From Isochrysis galbana (taxonomy: Eukaryota; Haptophyta; Isochrysidales; Isochrysidaceae): 64,000 nucleotides of DNA. Positions within the stretch are counted from its first letter, which is position 1; every line of letters starts with the position of its first letter. Positions 21,880 through 32,160 of the stretch are shown piece after piece. The stretch is taken from assembly GCA_018136815.1 (NCBI GenBank), contig CM030940.1, positions 368,443 to 432,442 on the forward strand. The letters run 5' to 3'. The notes under the pieces were generated by a model, which was given only the letters and a program-made list of their open reading frames with translations, made no database searches and was not told the DNA's origin. The position numbers and the translations under genes were made by a program.

Positions 21880-22600
21880 CCGCGACCGCTCGCCCATCCA
21901 TCCGGTCTTTCCATCGGTTCCTATCCTTTCGACGTCGTCTATTGCGATATTCTTTCGATGGCGCCCACTCACGATTTCGTATCCGGCCGCTCCGGTTTTG
22001 ATAAGCTGATTGTTTTCGTCGATTCTCTCTCTCGTTGGATTGAAGCTGAGCCTTGCAACGGTAAGCCCTCGTCCGCGAAATGTCTAGACGTCTTCATGCG
22101 TCTCATCGTATCCCGTTATGGAGTCCCTCGCCAACTTCGAACCGACGCCGGCTCGAATCTTTGCTCTCGATTAGTGGATGGACCTAATTCTCAAAGCGAC
22201 CGGCACGGACTTGAGAGGATGCAACTTGAGGTTCCCTTTTTTTTTTAACCGCCCAAAAAGAGTACGAGGGGGGAAAGGGGAAGGGGGAGGGCAAAGGGCG
22301 AGGGGGGGGGGAAGTACTAATTTTTACATACATTTTACGGGGCAATTTTAAAAAAACAACCAAACCTGAGGTTGCATCCTCTTGAGCACTACTGAAGCCT
22401 ATCGCCACGAAGGCGTAGGGCTAGTGGAAAGAGCTCAACAAACTCTCCTCACGATGACCCGAGTCTCCAATGAAGGCGGCGCCCATTGGGTCGACCACCT
22501 CCCGTTTCTTCTCATGTCTATGCGAGCGACCGCCGGTCGCGTCGTACCCAAGTCACCCGCGGCTATCTTGTTTGGTCGGGCACCGGAAACCTACTGCACC
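21880..22600 (+). pseudogene. Ty3/gypsy integrase core fragment, opposite orientation, MITE-interrupted
   Basis: Plus-strand frames show the integrase catalytic region (FVDSLSRWIEAEP, RYGVPRQLRTDAGSN) to about 22170, then a shifted frame after 22382 (AYRHEGVGLVER, LPFLLMSMRA, PAAILFGRAPE). One base-level frameshift lies at about 22165, and a MITE occupies about 22198-22386. Its orientation is opposite to the chromodomain fragment next door, so these are two different broken copies. Confidence 0.78.
22194..22389. mobile_element. MITE inside the gypsy integrase fragment
   Basis: Ends are inverted: AGGATGCAACTTGAGGTT at the left and AACCTGAGGTTGCATCCT at the right, flanked on both sides by CTTGAG (possible 6-bp target duplication). 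Removing it puts the integrase frame back in register for the following codons. Related ends with a GAGGTTGCA motif recur at about 22790, 23085 and 23310-23370. Confidence 0.65.
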
Positions 22601-23780
22601 CAGCCCCTAGGTAGAGCACAAGGGGACGAGCCGCAAGGCAGGTGGAGGGGGGATAAGGGAAGCGGGCGTGGCTGCATAGATGCTGTGCAGGGTCGCGCGC
22701 GCGGCGGGACTATTGAGAAGTTTTTTTTACACCATCCACACGGGGGTAGTTGGTAGCTGCCAAAAAAACAACCAAACCTGCTGAGGTTGCAGCCTCTTGA
22801 TGGGGTGGATCTTGCAGGTGTGGGGCACTGCGTGCATCGCGCGCGGTGGCTCTCGAGCACCTGGATGGGCGCGGCCCTGGCGGGAGAGTGATTCGGCTGC
22901 GCGGCGTCCACCATGATCTGGTCGGCCGGCGCGGCGGGACGGGCGGAGAGAGAGCAGAGGAAGAGGGGAGCGTGGCGCGCTCCATGACCCTATCGCCTGT
23001 CGTTACAACGATAGTTGCCCTAATAAAGACATGTAACAAATATTTCTTGTGCGCTTATTGGTTGCGACCGACAAAACACGAACCCTCAGGTTGCACTTTC
23101 TAAGTTGGGCCCGGGTTTGCCTCGCTCGGACTCCGGCAGGAGCGTCCGTGAAATGAGGGGTGGTGAAGGCGAGTGTCAGCCAAAAAGGGGGGGCTGAGCT
23201 TGCGAGGAAGGAGTCCCTCAAATGAAGGGCGGCGGCGAGTCGCCGGTTTACCCTCCAAAGTGTGGGTGCTTCCACAGGTGTACCAAAATGGGGGGGGCCG
23301 GGGTTGAAAAAACTGGACTCAGGTTGCACCTTCAGGTGCGGAGAAATAAACCGAACCTGAGATTGCAGTTTCTCCCCACCGTGAGTGCGATGGGGCCCCC
23401 GTAGCTATAGCAGTAGTAGCCAGAATCCCAGTCCTACCATTGCAATGCTTGTGGCAGCGCCGTAAGCCGACTGAGCCCCCTCCCCCTCACACAGCCCTCT
23501 CGCCTGTCACCTCTCCTGTCACACCTTTCGCCCCATCCTTAGAGCCACGCCATCACGTCGGCATCAGCATGGCGAGAAGGGCTGGAGAATAGGGGCCACA
23601 AAGTGCTGCTCATGAGCCGATGAGGTGACGATGTACGCGGAGAATTCAATATTGAGGGGGTGGGTGGATGGGGGCAGGGGAGGGCGTGCGCTCGACGCTG
23701 AGCAAGTGGCTCTGTCCAGAGTAGGACGGCTCGATTACACGCGGATGCTGCCTCGCTATGCATACTCTAGTGGGATGGGT
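22600..23780. other. intergenic with MITE-end fragments
   Basis: Several 'ccaaacctgaggttgca'-like ends lie at about 22770-22800, 23085-23100 and 23320-23375, the signature of the MITE at 22194-22389. No gene is seen; the remaining sequence is GC-rich and unremarkable. Confidence 0.55.
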
Positions 23781-25435
23781 TCACCACTGAATCTCGGTGT
23801 CTTGGTATTGGCCGAGGTCGATGAGTCCTTGCTCCTGGGCGATTTCGAGTAGTTCAGTGTGCAGCGGAGTAGGGTCGGGCATTTCTATCTTGATACCGTT
23901 GCGGTTCGTCGTTGTGCCCGAGAGCAGCGTGTACCGGTAGAACCAGCCATTGCGCCATTTGAACTCTTTGAGAGAAGTAGGGAAGAAATCCACCTGCGGT
24001 TGGGGAGAATGACGGGAACACGTGGACGATGATGGGAACAAACTTGCTTCCGCCGGCAATACTCAACCACAGCAGCCTTCGCGAGTGCTCTGGGCCATGA
24101 TGCTAGGTGAACCACGGCGTGGCAGCAATGCTCACCTTGCGCGAATATGCGCAAAGTCGCTCCTCAAGACCAGTCTTGAGAGCAACGGAAAGAGTGAATC
24201 GCGTCATCGTGGCTAGCTCTCGAATCAAAGCCTCGATCTGGAGGAGCACCCGGTGGCGGGTTTGCTCAAAACTGCACTGCCCCAATGGCGAGACTAGCGC
24301 GATGCACGGCACAAGAGGCCGGCTGAAGGCCTTGCGCACCAGTGTCCTATGCTTCGATTCCACCTCGCCAACGGTGATGCCTCCATTTATTGCTCCGACC
24401 AACATAAAGCTTGAGATCCAGATGAGCTTCTCAAGCGCGTTCCGCCGATAATCACGTTCATTCATCTGGATACAAGCGAGATCGCCAGTGCCAAGGCGCA
24501 TCGCAAGAGCACCCGACCATTTGCCTGCAGCGAGTACGGGTCGGGTTGAAGAGGGCAGTACTCATCAGAAGGCTTGAACAACCCGGCCGTGCGCTCCGCC
24601 TACAAGTGAACGCGTCGTCGCGCACCCGTTACACTGGTCAGACCCTCGGGGTTCTCGGACGTGATACCATCGATCGGCTTGCCACCCGCACGCACAACGG
24701 CAAGCCAGAGCATGGCCTGGGTGTTCTCATATAGGCCATAGCGCTGGCGGAAGGGCTCGAGCATGCCATTTTGCATAAAAACCAGGTCCTCCCGTTTTTC
24801 CTCGGGGCATTGGGCCACAACTGCGCCAAGGTCATCGTTGCGTGTACACACGTAGATGGGCCCCTTGTGGTCCGCTGGAATGGGGTCACCGCGCTTGATG
24901 ATAATGTCATCGAAGCCTCGCCTCTCACCGAGCTGAGCAAGGAGGGTGCCAATGCGCCCATCGCCTACGATGATCGATGGCTGGTCCTCAGTCGCCTCCT
25001 TTTGATTGCGCCCTGCATGTGAGCATGAAGGTTGTGTGAGGCCAGCAAAGAGGAGATTTAGCGTTTTCAAAGGGTGCCACAAGTCCACCACCACAGATCA
25101 TGTTACGCCGTGACTCACCCAGCAAGTAGTCAAAGTACCTGCAAGCATTTAGGGCGGCCAATCGAGACGATCAGGCCAAAGCTGTACTGGCAAGGCAATG
25201 TAGGAGAGAAGGGACGTCGACTTCAGGAGCAAAGCTCCACCGTGTTCGTCGGCAGTGAGGTGTCACACCGTGGTGTGGGCAGGCGCGCTCACTCGGCTGT
25301 CGGCCGCGAGTCGGACTGCATCTGGCTGACGGGTGCCGGCGCCCGTGCGATGGTAGGGGTAGTCGGGAGGACGATCCGGCTCTGGCCTGTGCTGGGCGGT
25401 GTGATCACACCGCACCAGAGCGCTGCGGCCAGCAT
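23781..25435 (-). CDS. Rossmann-fold NAD(P)-binding protein, ketopantoate-reductase-like, with leader peptide
   Basis: Six exons on the minus strand: 25435-25293, 25119-25138 (20 nt), 25012-24626, 24524-24340, 24237-24136 and 23993-23781. All introns are GT-AG with consistent phases and the protein is 349 aa. Residues 1-40 form a hydrophobic then Ser/Thr/Pro/Arg-rich leader typical of an organelle or secretory target peptide. Then comes a Rossmann turn (IIVGDGRIGTLL), a conserved ATRNDDL-like segment (VCTRNDDLGAVV), LVFMQNGMLEP, and a helical C-terminal domain with EKLIWISSFMLVG, TVGEVESKHR, LEERLCAYSR and FKWRNGWFY. The layout resembles ApbA/PanE-type or 6-phosphogluconate-dehydrogenase-like oxidoreductases, and I recall similar uncharacterised proteins in plants and algae. 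The substrate is unknown. It is divergent from the ORF at 25814. Confidence 0.78.
25119..25138 (-). other. 20-nt microexon of the Rossmann-fold gene
   Basis: GTACTTTGACTACTTGCTGG between acceptor cttgcag and donor gtgagtca. It joins a phase-2 end (..GCC GA) to a phase-1 start and yields EYFDYLLG; skipping it would break the frame. Confidence 0.7.
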
Positions 25436-25735
25436 CGCGGAGCGCAGTGGCAAGCTAAGAAGAGGAGCCAATAACTCACTAGAGCTCTAGAGATTTTTTT
25501 GTTCGGTTTCACATCAACCCGGGGACCCGGGCCCGCCCCCCGAAACCAACGACAAAGGAATGAAGGGGGTATGTACAGTATGGGTGCACCATTAAGAAAA
25601 CAGGACTCCAAAGCTTCTAAAGCTTTCTTGCCCCCACCGGGCTCCGCCCGGGGGTTTCTTATTTGAGGTTTCTTAGGGGCGGGGTGGGGGTGGGGGGGGG
25701 GTTCTTATTTCTTGCGGAGACGAAAGTCGAGTGCG

Positions 25736-25790
25736 CCCCCCCCCCCCCCCCGCCCGCGCCCCCCCCCGCCCCCCCCCCCCGCGCGCCGTG
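25736..25790. promoter_or_regulatory. poly-C tract between divergent ORFs
   Basis: Long C runs broken by single G, located 300 bp upstream of the minus-strand Rossmann gene and just before the plus-strand ORF at 25814. This is the same arrangement as the C runs before SF1 and SMU1. Function is inferred from position only. Confidence 0.35.
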
Positions 25791-25813
25791 GCCCCAACAA
25801 ACTCCGCCCCCAA

Positions 25814-26164
25814 ATGCCCTCGCTCGTCGCCATGGTCTTGGGACTGAGGGAGCTGTTCGGCACCCCTCCCGGCGGGCAGCTCACTGAGGACGTCGCAAAG
25901 ATGCGACGCGAAATGGGCTTGCCCGCCGCAGGCTCGCTCCTCCAGCAGGTGGAGGAGTTGTGGAATATCACAGGTTTGGGAGGCAGCCCCCCCCGAAGAG
26001 CGTCGGAGCCGGCAGCTCCCCCCCCCCCCCCAAACCAGCCCTGCGACCGGGAGGAAGGGGGGACGAGTGCGACGCACGGCGGCACAGGACGCACGGCAGC
26101 AGCTTCTCGGCTCGCCCGGGTATTAATAGACCACCTGGAAGTGCGATTGATCAATTACAATTAA
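25814..26164 (+). CDS. short ORF, possible truncated first exon
   Basis: A 116-codon frame from the ATG at 25814. The first about 55 codons look protein-like (LVAMVLGLRELFG, EDVAKMRREMG, LLQQVEELWNITG); a donor-like CAG|GTTTGG at 25973 follows, after which the frame becomes Pro/Arg-rich. A copia relic starts about 80 bp downstream, so this may be the 5' exon of a gene broken by retroelement insertion. No family is recognised. Confidence 0.35.
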   Translation: MPSLVAMVLGLRELFGTPPGGQLTEDVAKMRREMGLPAAGSLLQQVEELWNITGLGGSPPRRASEPAAPPPPPNQPCDREEGGTSATHGGTGRTAAASRLARVLIDHLEVRLINYN

Positions 26165-26239
26165 AAGTCACATACGACTAACACCGCAGCACGCAGGAAA
26201 ACCTGAACCGCAACATTCTTGAGCGAACGAACAACGAAG

Positions 26240-27050
26240 TCGTTCACCACCCCCATATATATGCTCTTCTAGGATTGATGAATTTCATAAGTTATCTGGG
26301 GCGAGCTCTGATCTTGACAGGTCTCGAATGCGGTCAAAATCCTATCTCCAACTTATGGACTTATGGGCTCATTGCTGTGGGTCACAATAAATAACACGTC
26401 CCGATATCTCCTTCCATGTCTCCTTCCTTTGTCAATTCATGCAGGACCCATCACCTCAAAATTGTGATGCTGCCTTGAGCATACTCAGCTATCTGCACCA
26501 TACTAAGACCCTCGGATTGACTTATGACGGAGCCAAGTCAAAATTGGAAGTTTATGCCGACTCGTCTTGGAGTTCAATTGCCAAACCGTTTGCAAGATAT
26601 GTCCTCAAGTATGGGGGAGCATCAATCTCGTTTCAATCAAAGAAACTCAAGTTAGTCGCTCATAATCGTCCGCTGAAGCGGAAACCGCCGTCTATGCTCT
26701 AGCCGCTCGTAACCTCCAATTCACCATCCATCTATTTGAGTTCCTTGATAACCCTCAGCAAATGCCCATTCCCATCTTCACTGACAATTCGGCAACGCGT
26801 GATTCAAATGCCCGGTGTAACTGCTCGCACTCGTCACTATGCTCGTTGGTTACTTTATGCTCGTGAACAATTTCTCCATCGTATCTCTATGCCGCATTGG
26901 ATCTCGACATCGGCGATGACTGCTGATATCTTTACTAAATGCCTGGACAAGACTACCTTTCTCCGTCATCGCGCTTCCCTCCTCAATGAATAAGGTTAAG
27001 CGGATTCCACAGTCCACAGTCCAGCGATGTGTATCGCTGTGGGGGAGTGT
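26240..27050 (+). pseudogene. Ty1/copia RT C-terminus/RNase H relic
   Basis: Frames here are the same family as the intact element at 35538-41250: SRMRSKSYLQLMD, ITRPDIS(F), QDPSPQNCDAAL, VYADSSWSS, then RHYARWLLYAREQF and DIFTKCLDKTTFLRHR. It is 5'-truncated, with a disruption at about 26360 and frameshifts at about 26660 and 26800. It ends in the family polypurine string (CGCTGTGGGGGAG) at about 27030-27046. Confidence 0.88.
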
Positions 27051-27190
27051 CTGAGTTGAGTTCTATTGTAGACGTGTCAGATCTACTGCCGGTGTGGCAA
27101 CGTCGTCGTTTACCCCGTCGCTAGAGTGCGCTAGCCGATCGATGTTACCTCTCGTCTACACAACGTTGCTATCTATCACTGGGCCCCCTT
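27047..27190 (+). repeat. LTR remnant of the copia relic
   Basis: Begins TGTCTGAG just after the polypurine string and shares 'tggcaacgtcgtcg' and 'tctacacaac' with an isolated copy at about 56068-56240 (reverse strand). It runs to within about 40 bp of the poly-C tract upstream of SMU1. Confidence 0.55.
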
Positions 27191-27230
27191 GGTATGGGGC
27201 CAAACAAAGAGAGTCTATTTCTGGCTGCCT

Positions 27231-27255
27231 CCCCCCCCCCCCCCCCCCCCCCCCC
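27231..27255 (+). promoter_or_regulatory. 25-C run upstream of SMU1
   Basis: Uninterrupted C run ending 73 bp before the SMU1 start codon; a shorter C stretch lies at about 27306-27314. It is also only about 40 bp downstream of a copia LTR remnant. A promoter or 5' UTR role is inferred. Confidence 0.35.
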
Positions 27256-27328
27256 GCCCCGCCCTCGCCCCCTCCCTCCTCCCCCTTTCCCGCGCTCTCG
27301 CCAAGCCCCCCCCCTCCCTCCTTTTCCC

Positions 27329-30300
27329 ATGTCGGAGGGCGCGCTCGAGGTGGAGTCTGCCGACGTGGTGCGAGTGGTGCTACAGTTCCTGCAGGAGAAC
27401 GGTCTAAGTAGCAGCGTGGCTGCGCTGCAGGAGGAGTCTGGGGTCTCGCTCAATGCGACACACGACGTCGATGGCCTTATCGCCCACACACTCGGTGGGC
27501 ACTGGGATCGGGTGCTGGCAGCCGTCGGCCACATGCGGCTGCCCTCGCCGCTCCTCTCAGACCTGTACGAGCAGGTGGGGATCCCAGCATTTAGGCACGG
27601 GCGGGCTGACACTTCGAGATTCATACCCTCCCCCCCCTTACGCGCCCTCAACGCTCTCGAACCAAGCCGAATTTTACTGCTGGCTCTAGGCTCATCCCCG
27701 CCAAGCCTTGCTGACTGCTCCCCTTTGACAACCTGAACGAGCAGGTGGTCATCGAGCTGCTTGAGCTGCGCGAGATAGAAACCGCCAGACAACTCCTCCG
27801 CTCGGCACCCGCACTCCTCGCCATGAAGAAGAGCCACGAGAAGCGCTTTGCCAGGCTCGAGAGCCTCGCTGCTAGGCCATATTTCGAGCCGAGGGATGCC
27901 TACCTTGACGGCTCATCCCGCGAGCATAGGCGAGCCCACCTGGCGGATGCGCTGCGGAATGAGATCCAGGCAGTACCGCCGGCCCGCCTCCTTGCACTGC
28001 TTGGGCAGGCGCTGAAGTGGCAGCAGCAGACCGGCCAATTACCTACAGGGGCGAGGTGCGCACATGATGCCCACCTCGTTGCGGCCAGCTCGCCTATAGG
28101 TGCAAGGCGCGATACTGTGCCTTGCGCGCACGGCCCGCAGCCTTGCCGCCATGCCATGGGCTCTCTGGTCAAGGCCGAACCCTCAACAGTATCTGCACAA
28201 GCGCCTCGCTCCGGCATCCTTGAGCTCATGGTGCTCTCCTTTGGAGTTGCGGCCACCTTTGAAGTTGGCCTTGTGGCTGGCTGATGTCGCCACCAAGATG
28301 CTCCCTGTTGCACAGGTTTGACCTGCTGTCTGGTGGCACGGCGGCACGTGTGGTCGAGGCGGAGACGTACGTCACTACTGCCGGGCCCGTGATCAAGTTC
28401 GGCAAGAAATGCCACGCTGAATGTGCTGCCTTCTCTCCCGACGGACAATTCTTGGTTTCAGGGTCAATGGATGGATTCCTTGAGGTGGGGTTGCCCCCAT
28501 TCATGCACAAGAGTGCACGGCATGCGCTGCGGCCCCACATTGAATTGAGCTGCGTGATTCTCATTATCTTTTTAGCTCCTATTGAAATCTCTGCTCAGGT
28601 GTGGGATTATGAGCGCGGGAAGTTGCGCAAGGACCTCGCGTATCAGGAGCAAGACAATCTCATGATGCATGACGAACCGGTGCGCTACAGCATCCAAACC
28701 AATTGAGGGACTAGATTTGATTGTGGAATTTGAAATGATGGCGGCGACGGCGATTCATTTGTCTTCAAGTTGCCCCGGCGTCTCATCCTCGGTGTTCAGT
28801 CGTGGGGCCATACTCGCCCGCTGATGCAGCTTCCCCCGCCGCTCCCACCTATGCGCATCCCGTCGAGTGATTCTTTCGCACAGATGAGTGTGAGTATTCC
28901 CTGTCCTTGTTGTGGTGCACCATCCCTTGAGCCATGGCATTCGATACCTGTGTGCTCCCCACTCTCTCTCTCTTTTTTGCTCGCTTCAGGTGCTTGCCCT
29001 GGCCTTCTCACGTGACTCAGAACTCCTGGCGTCAGGTTCTCAAGATGGAACACTCAAGGTAAGGGCCCTCTTCATTCACTCCTCCCCGCGCCATGAGCAA
29101 TGCACGCTGTATCTAGTCCCCCTGATCAGGGAACTGTCCCGGGCGCGGTGCCTCCTCTCCAAACACCCCTCGACGATGTCATGCATGGTATCCATGATCG
29201 CTCGGCCTATTCTCGCCCTCCTTTCATTCCCCAACCAGGTCTGGCGGCCACGTACCGGGCAATGCGTCCGCCGCTTTCCCAAAGCGCATTCGCAGGGCAT
29301 CACGTGCGTCGCCTTCTCAAGGGACGCGATGCTCGTTGCCACCGGATCATTTGACCATGTCAGTGTGCCCCTCTCTTCATTTGATGCTAGCTAGTCATCT
29401 TCTCACGTGTCGTGAGACGTGAGGTGGATTCGGGCGCGCGGCAGCGCAGTGTTGCAATGGTGGCGCAAAGCGAGAACTTCTTGTTTGCTACACCAACCCT
29501 TGAATGCTCCCTCCCCAACCCGCTTCCTTGGGTGCCATCAGCTCATCCGCGTCCACGGCCTCAAGTCGGGAAAAGCGCTCAAGGAGCTCCGCGGCCATAC
29601 ATCGTATGTGAACGCTGTTGAGTTTTCACCAGGTGAAGGATGCTTGTACGCCTTCTCAAATGGCAGCCGCCACCTCCCAGGAGCAAGAAGACAACTGAAA
29701 CCCAATCAGTTTGCCCTGGTCAATGCACCGGACACCAACGTGCTACGATTACTGGGGCTAAGATCCCCCTCCCCTCTCATCTGGGCGTCGACGTGCGCCT
29801 CGACACTCGCTTCTTTGACAACATCTCCTCCGCCTCGTCCTGTCATAGATGCCTCTCGCCTAGCCTCCGCCTCATCAGACGGAACCGTCCGAGTGTGGGA
29901 CGCGCGCACGAGCGAGTGCTTGCATGAATTCAAGCCACCCCAAGAGGCGGGCGCGGATCTGGCCGTTAATTCGGTGAGGAGTACTTTACTCGTCGATTGT
30001 CTTCCGCCAGACAGCGCAAGCCGAATGACCCCCGAGAGCAAATTGGCCTCTTATGTTGTAGCCGCGCCAAAAGCGATTCGCTGTCACGATTTGCACGAGC
30101 TCTCACACCATCTTACTCCGTCTTATCAGGTGAGCTTTCTCCCGGGTTCCGCCGATCAGCTCGTCGTTTGCAATCGCTCCAACACCATCTACATTACGGC
30201 CACAAATGGCAATCTCATCAAAGCACTCTGTAGTGGTAAGGCACAAGGAGGAGATTTTGTTTCGTGCGTCGTGTCTCCTGCGGGTGGGTGGGTTCATGCG

Positions 30301-30636
30301 CTCGCCGAGGACTCACATTTGTACGCCTTCGATGTTGAAAAAGGGGAACTTGCGCACCTACTCAAGGTATGCAGCTGGGCCCTTTTCAGCCTGCCGCCTG
30401 CGTCCATGTGTTGCGCTAAGAGTTGTGGCTAGGCTCATGGGCCATTGGTGGATCGGTGGCAGTCCTCTAGCTGGGAACGATGTCATGGCTCGAAATGCTT
30501 CAGAAACCGTTGCCTCCCCTCGCAGGCTCATGACAAGGAGGTGATCGGTCTTGCCATCCATCCACACCGGAACTTGATTGCTACTTGGAGCGACGACTCG
30601 ACCCTGCGCTTATGGAGAGCAGGAAGCTCGGCGTGA
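27329..30636 (+). CDS. SMU1: SMU1, WD40 spliceosomal protein
   Basis: Ten exons: 27329-27574, 27745-28055, 28316-28484, 28599-28679, 28990-29058, 29239-29358, 29542-29632, 29849-29973, 30130-30366 and 30526-30636. They give 519 aa, with every junction in phase. SMU1 acts with RED in the spliceosomal B complex before activation. Visible: LisH (about 10-40), CTLH (about 45-100, ending LYEQVVIEL), the SMU1 linker ([26 protein letters not shown]), then seven WD40 blades (about 200-519), including [50 protein letters not shown] and [11 protein letters not shown]. Length matches human SMU1 (513 aa). Introns are 114 to 310 bp. The start at 27329 is the ATG whose following residues fit the LisH start. 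It sits directly after a copia LTR remnant and a 25-C run. Confidence 0.95.
27561..27748 (+). other. SMU1 intron 1 bounded by an 18-bp near-perfect direct repeat
   Basis: Exon sequence ACCTGTACGAGCAGGTGG (27561-27578) recurs as ACCTGAACGAGCAGGTGG (27731-27748), one mismatch. The intron (27575-27744, 170 bp) uses the GT of the first copy as donor and the AG of the second as acceptor, so the 3' splice site is a duplicate of exon 1. Confidence 0.9.
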
Positions 30637-32160
30637 GGCTTATGCTGACACTTTCCACACGAGTTGAATTCCAACTTGTGGGCATTGATTTGGCGGCGCT
30701 AGCGAAGGCGTTAAAATGTTGGCAACTCCAACTTCAACCGGGAGCAGCCGATTAAATAAATCACACAATATATATATATATATGTATATGTCCCAGCCAA
30801 GCCTAGGCCTATTGGAACCCCAACAACACAACTATTCAGCCGCAGATTTCCTCACACATTCTAGCCTCGCGGGCGTACGAGAGACGTGCAAACACCGTAC
30901 CAACGCCGTCTAAGTTGCCCCCTGAACCCCCCAAACCCGACCCCAATAGGTGGTGGTCACCCCTAGCCACCGACATCCTGACGGATTGAGCGTGACGCTG
31001 TCGCATCCGCGATCGACCTTTTTGAAAACTTTTTGTTTTGGGAGTCGTCCACGTTTCTATGTCCCCTCCCTTGTCTTGTAGGCTAGGCACCATTGGAGAA
31101 TATTGCTTCCGCCTACATTCATTCTGCCATTCCATCCACGTTATTCGCCCTCGCCCTCGCCCCTCGCCTACTTTGTCGCCTGCTTTGCCCCTTCGCCCTC
31201 GCGCCGGGTTTTTGGTTTACCTCCTTGCTTGCCCCTAGCGTCTAGCGTCTAGCGTTTTTAGGTTCTGTCGCACGTTTAGGTATCGCCGGGTCCAACGAAC
31301 CGCCCCCTTGTGTGACCCTGATCTCCCCTCAGGTGCTTAGGTGCTAGCCGTTGGATTATCTCTTAATTAAGAGGCGAAGCACCTTCGGAGGTGCTGCACG
31401 CCGTCGCCGCGCCGCGCCGTCCCCTCCAATGCCTCTCAGACCATCTCATTGGCGGCTGTCGTAGCGGTATGGGAGGGCGTCTCCATAATTCTCACCCATC
31501 ATATCTCATATCTGTGGAGAGAGGAGTGGAGCTGTGGCTGTGGGGCGTGTGGAAGTGGGGGGGCTGGTGTATGTAACATGTGAGATACAGCCTCTCAGCG
31601 GAATGGGATGCGTGCTACCGGGGGCGGGGGGAGCACGCGACAGGGGAGCCGAGGACGAGTGGGTGCCCTCAGACGACATGTGACGGCACGGAGCGAGGAC
31701 GAGGGCGGGAGGGACACGAGAAGGGGACACGAGGGCGCTCGAGCGACAGCGCTGAGCGTACGGAAGACACCCGAGGGACGGGGAACACACACGGGGAAGG
31801 AGACACGCGGGAAAAGAGAGGGATGAAATGAGGCCGGCGGCTTAAACAAAACACTCGGGGAAGGGGGAGAGGGGAGGAGCGGCGAGGCAGAGGAAACGGG
31901 GAAGGGGAGGGAACCCGGAGACGTGGGGTGACGAACTTATTGGGAGTGGACGGAATGAGGGCGCGGCACAAGGAAGGGGGGGGGGAACCGGAGCGTGACG
32001 GCGGAGAGGGAGTCGCGCGGGGAAACCTAGAGGCGGGAAAAGTACAAAGGAGGTGTATGAACCCTCCCTACCCGCGACACCCCCCCCCATGCGGGAGCCG
32101 ATGCCCGGGCGGCGACCGCAGCGCAACAGGCGGGGAGGGACGAGAGCGGGGAACGGGACG
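30637..32160. other. intergenic, nothing recognised
   Basis: A short (TA)n run at about 30768-30782, CCCTCGCC-type short repeats at about 31145-31200, and GAC/GGG-rich DNA at 31600-32050. Frames over 31600-32100 are Arg/Pro/Ser-rich repeat translations. No RNA gene was recognised. Confidence 0.5.

Noticed and set aside
30760-30795. TATATATATATGTATATG as a core promoter
   Set aside because: It is a simple TA run lying about 130 bp downstream of the SMU1 stop with no gene starting after it.
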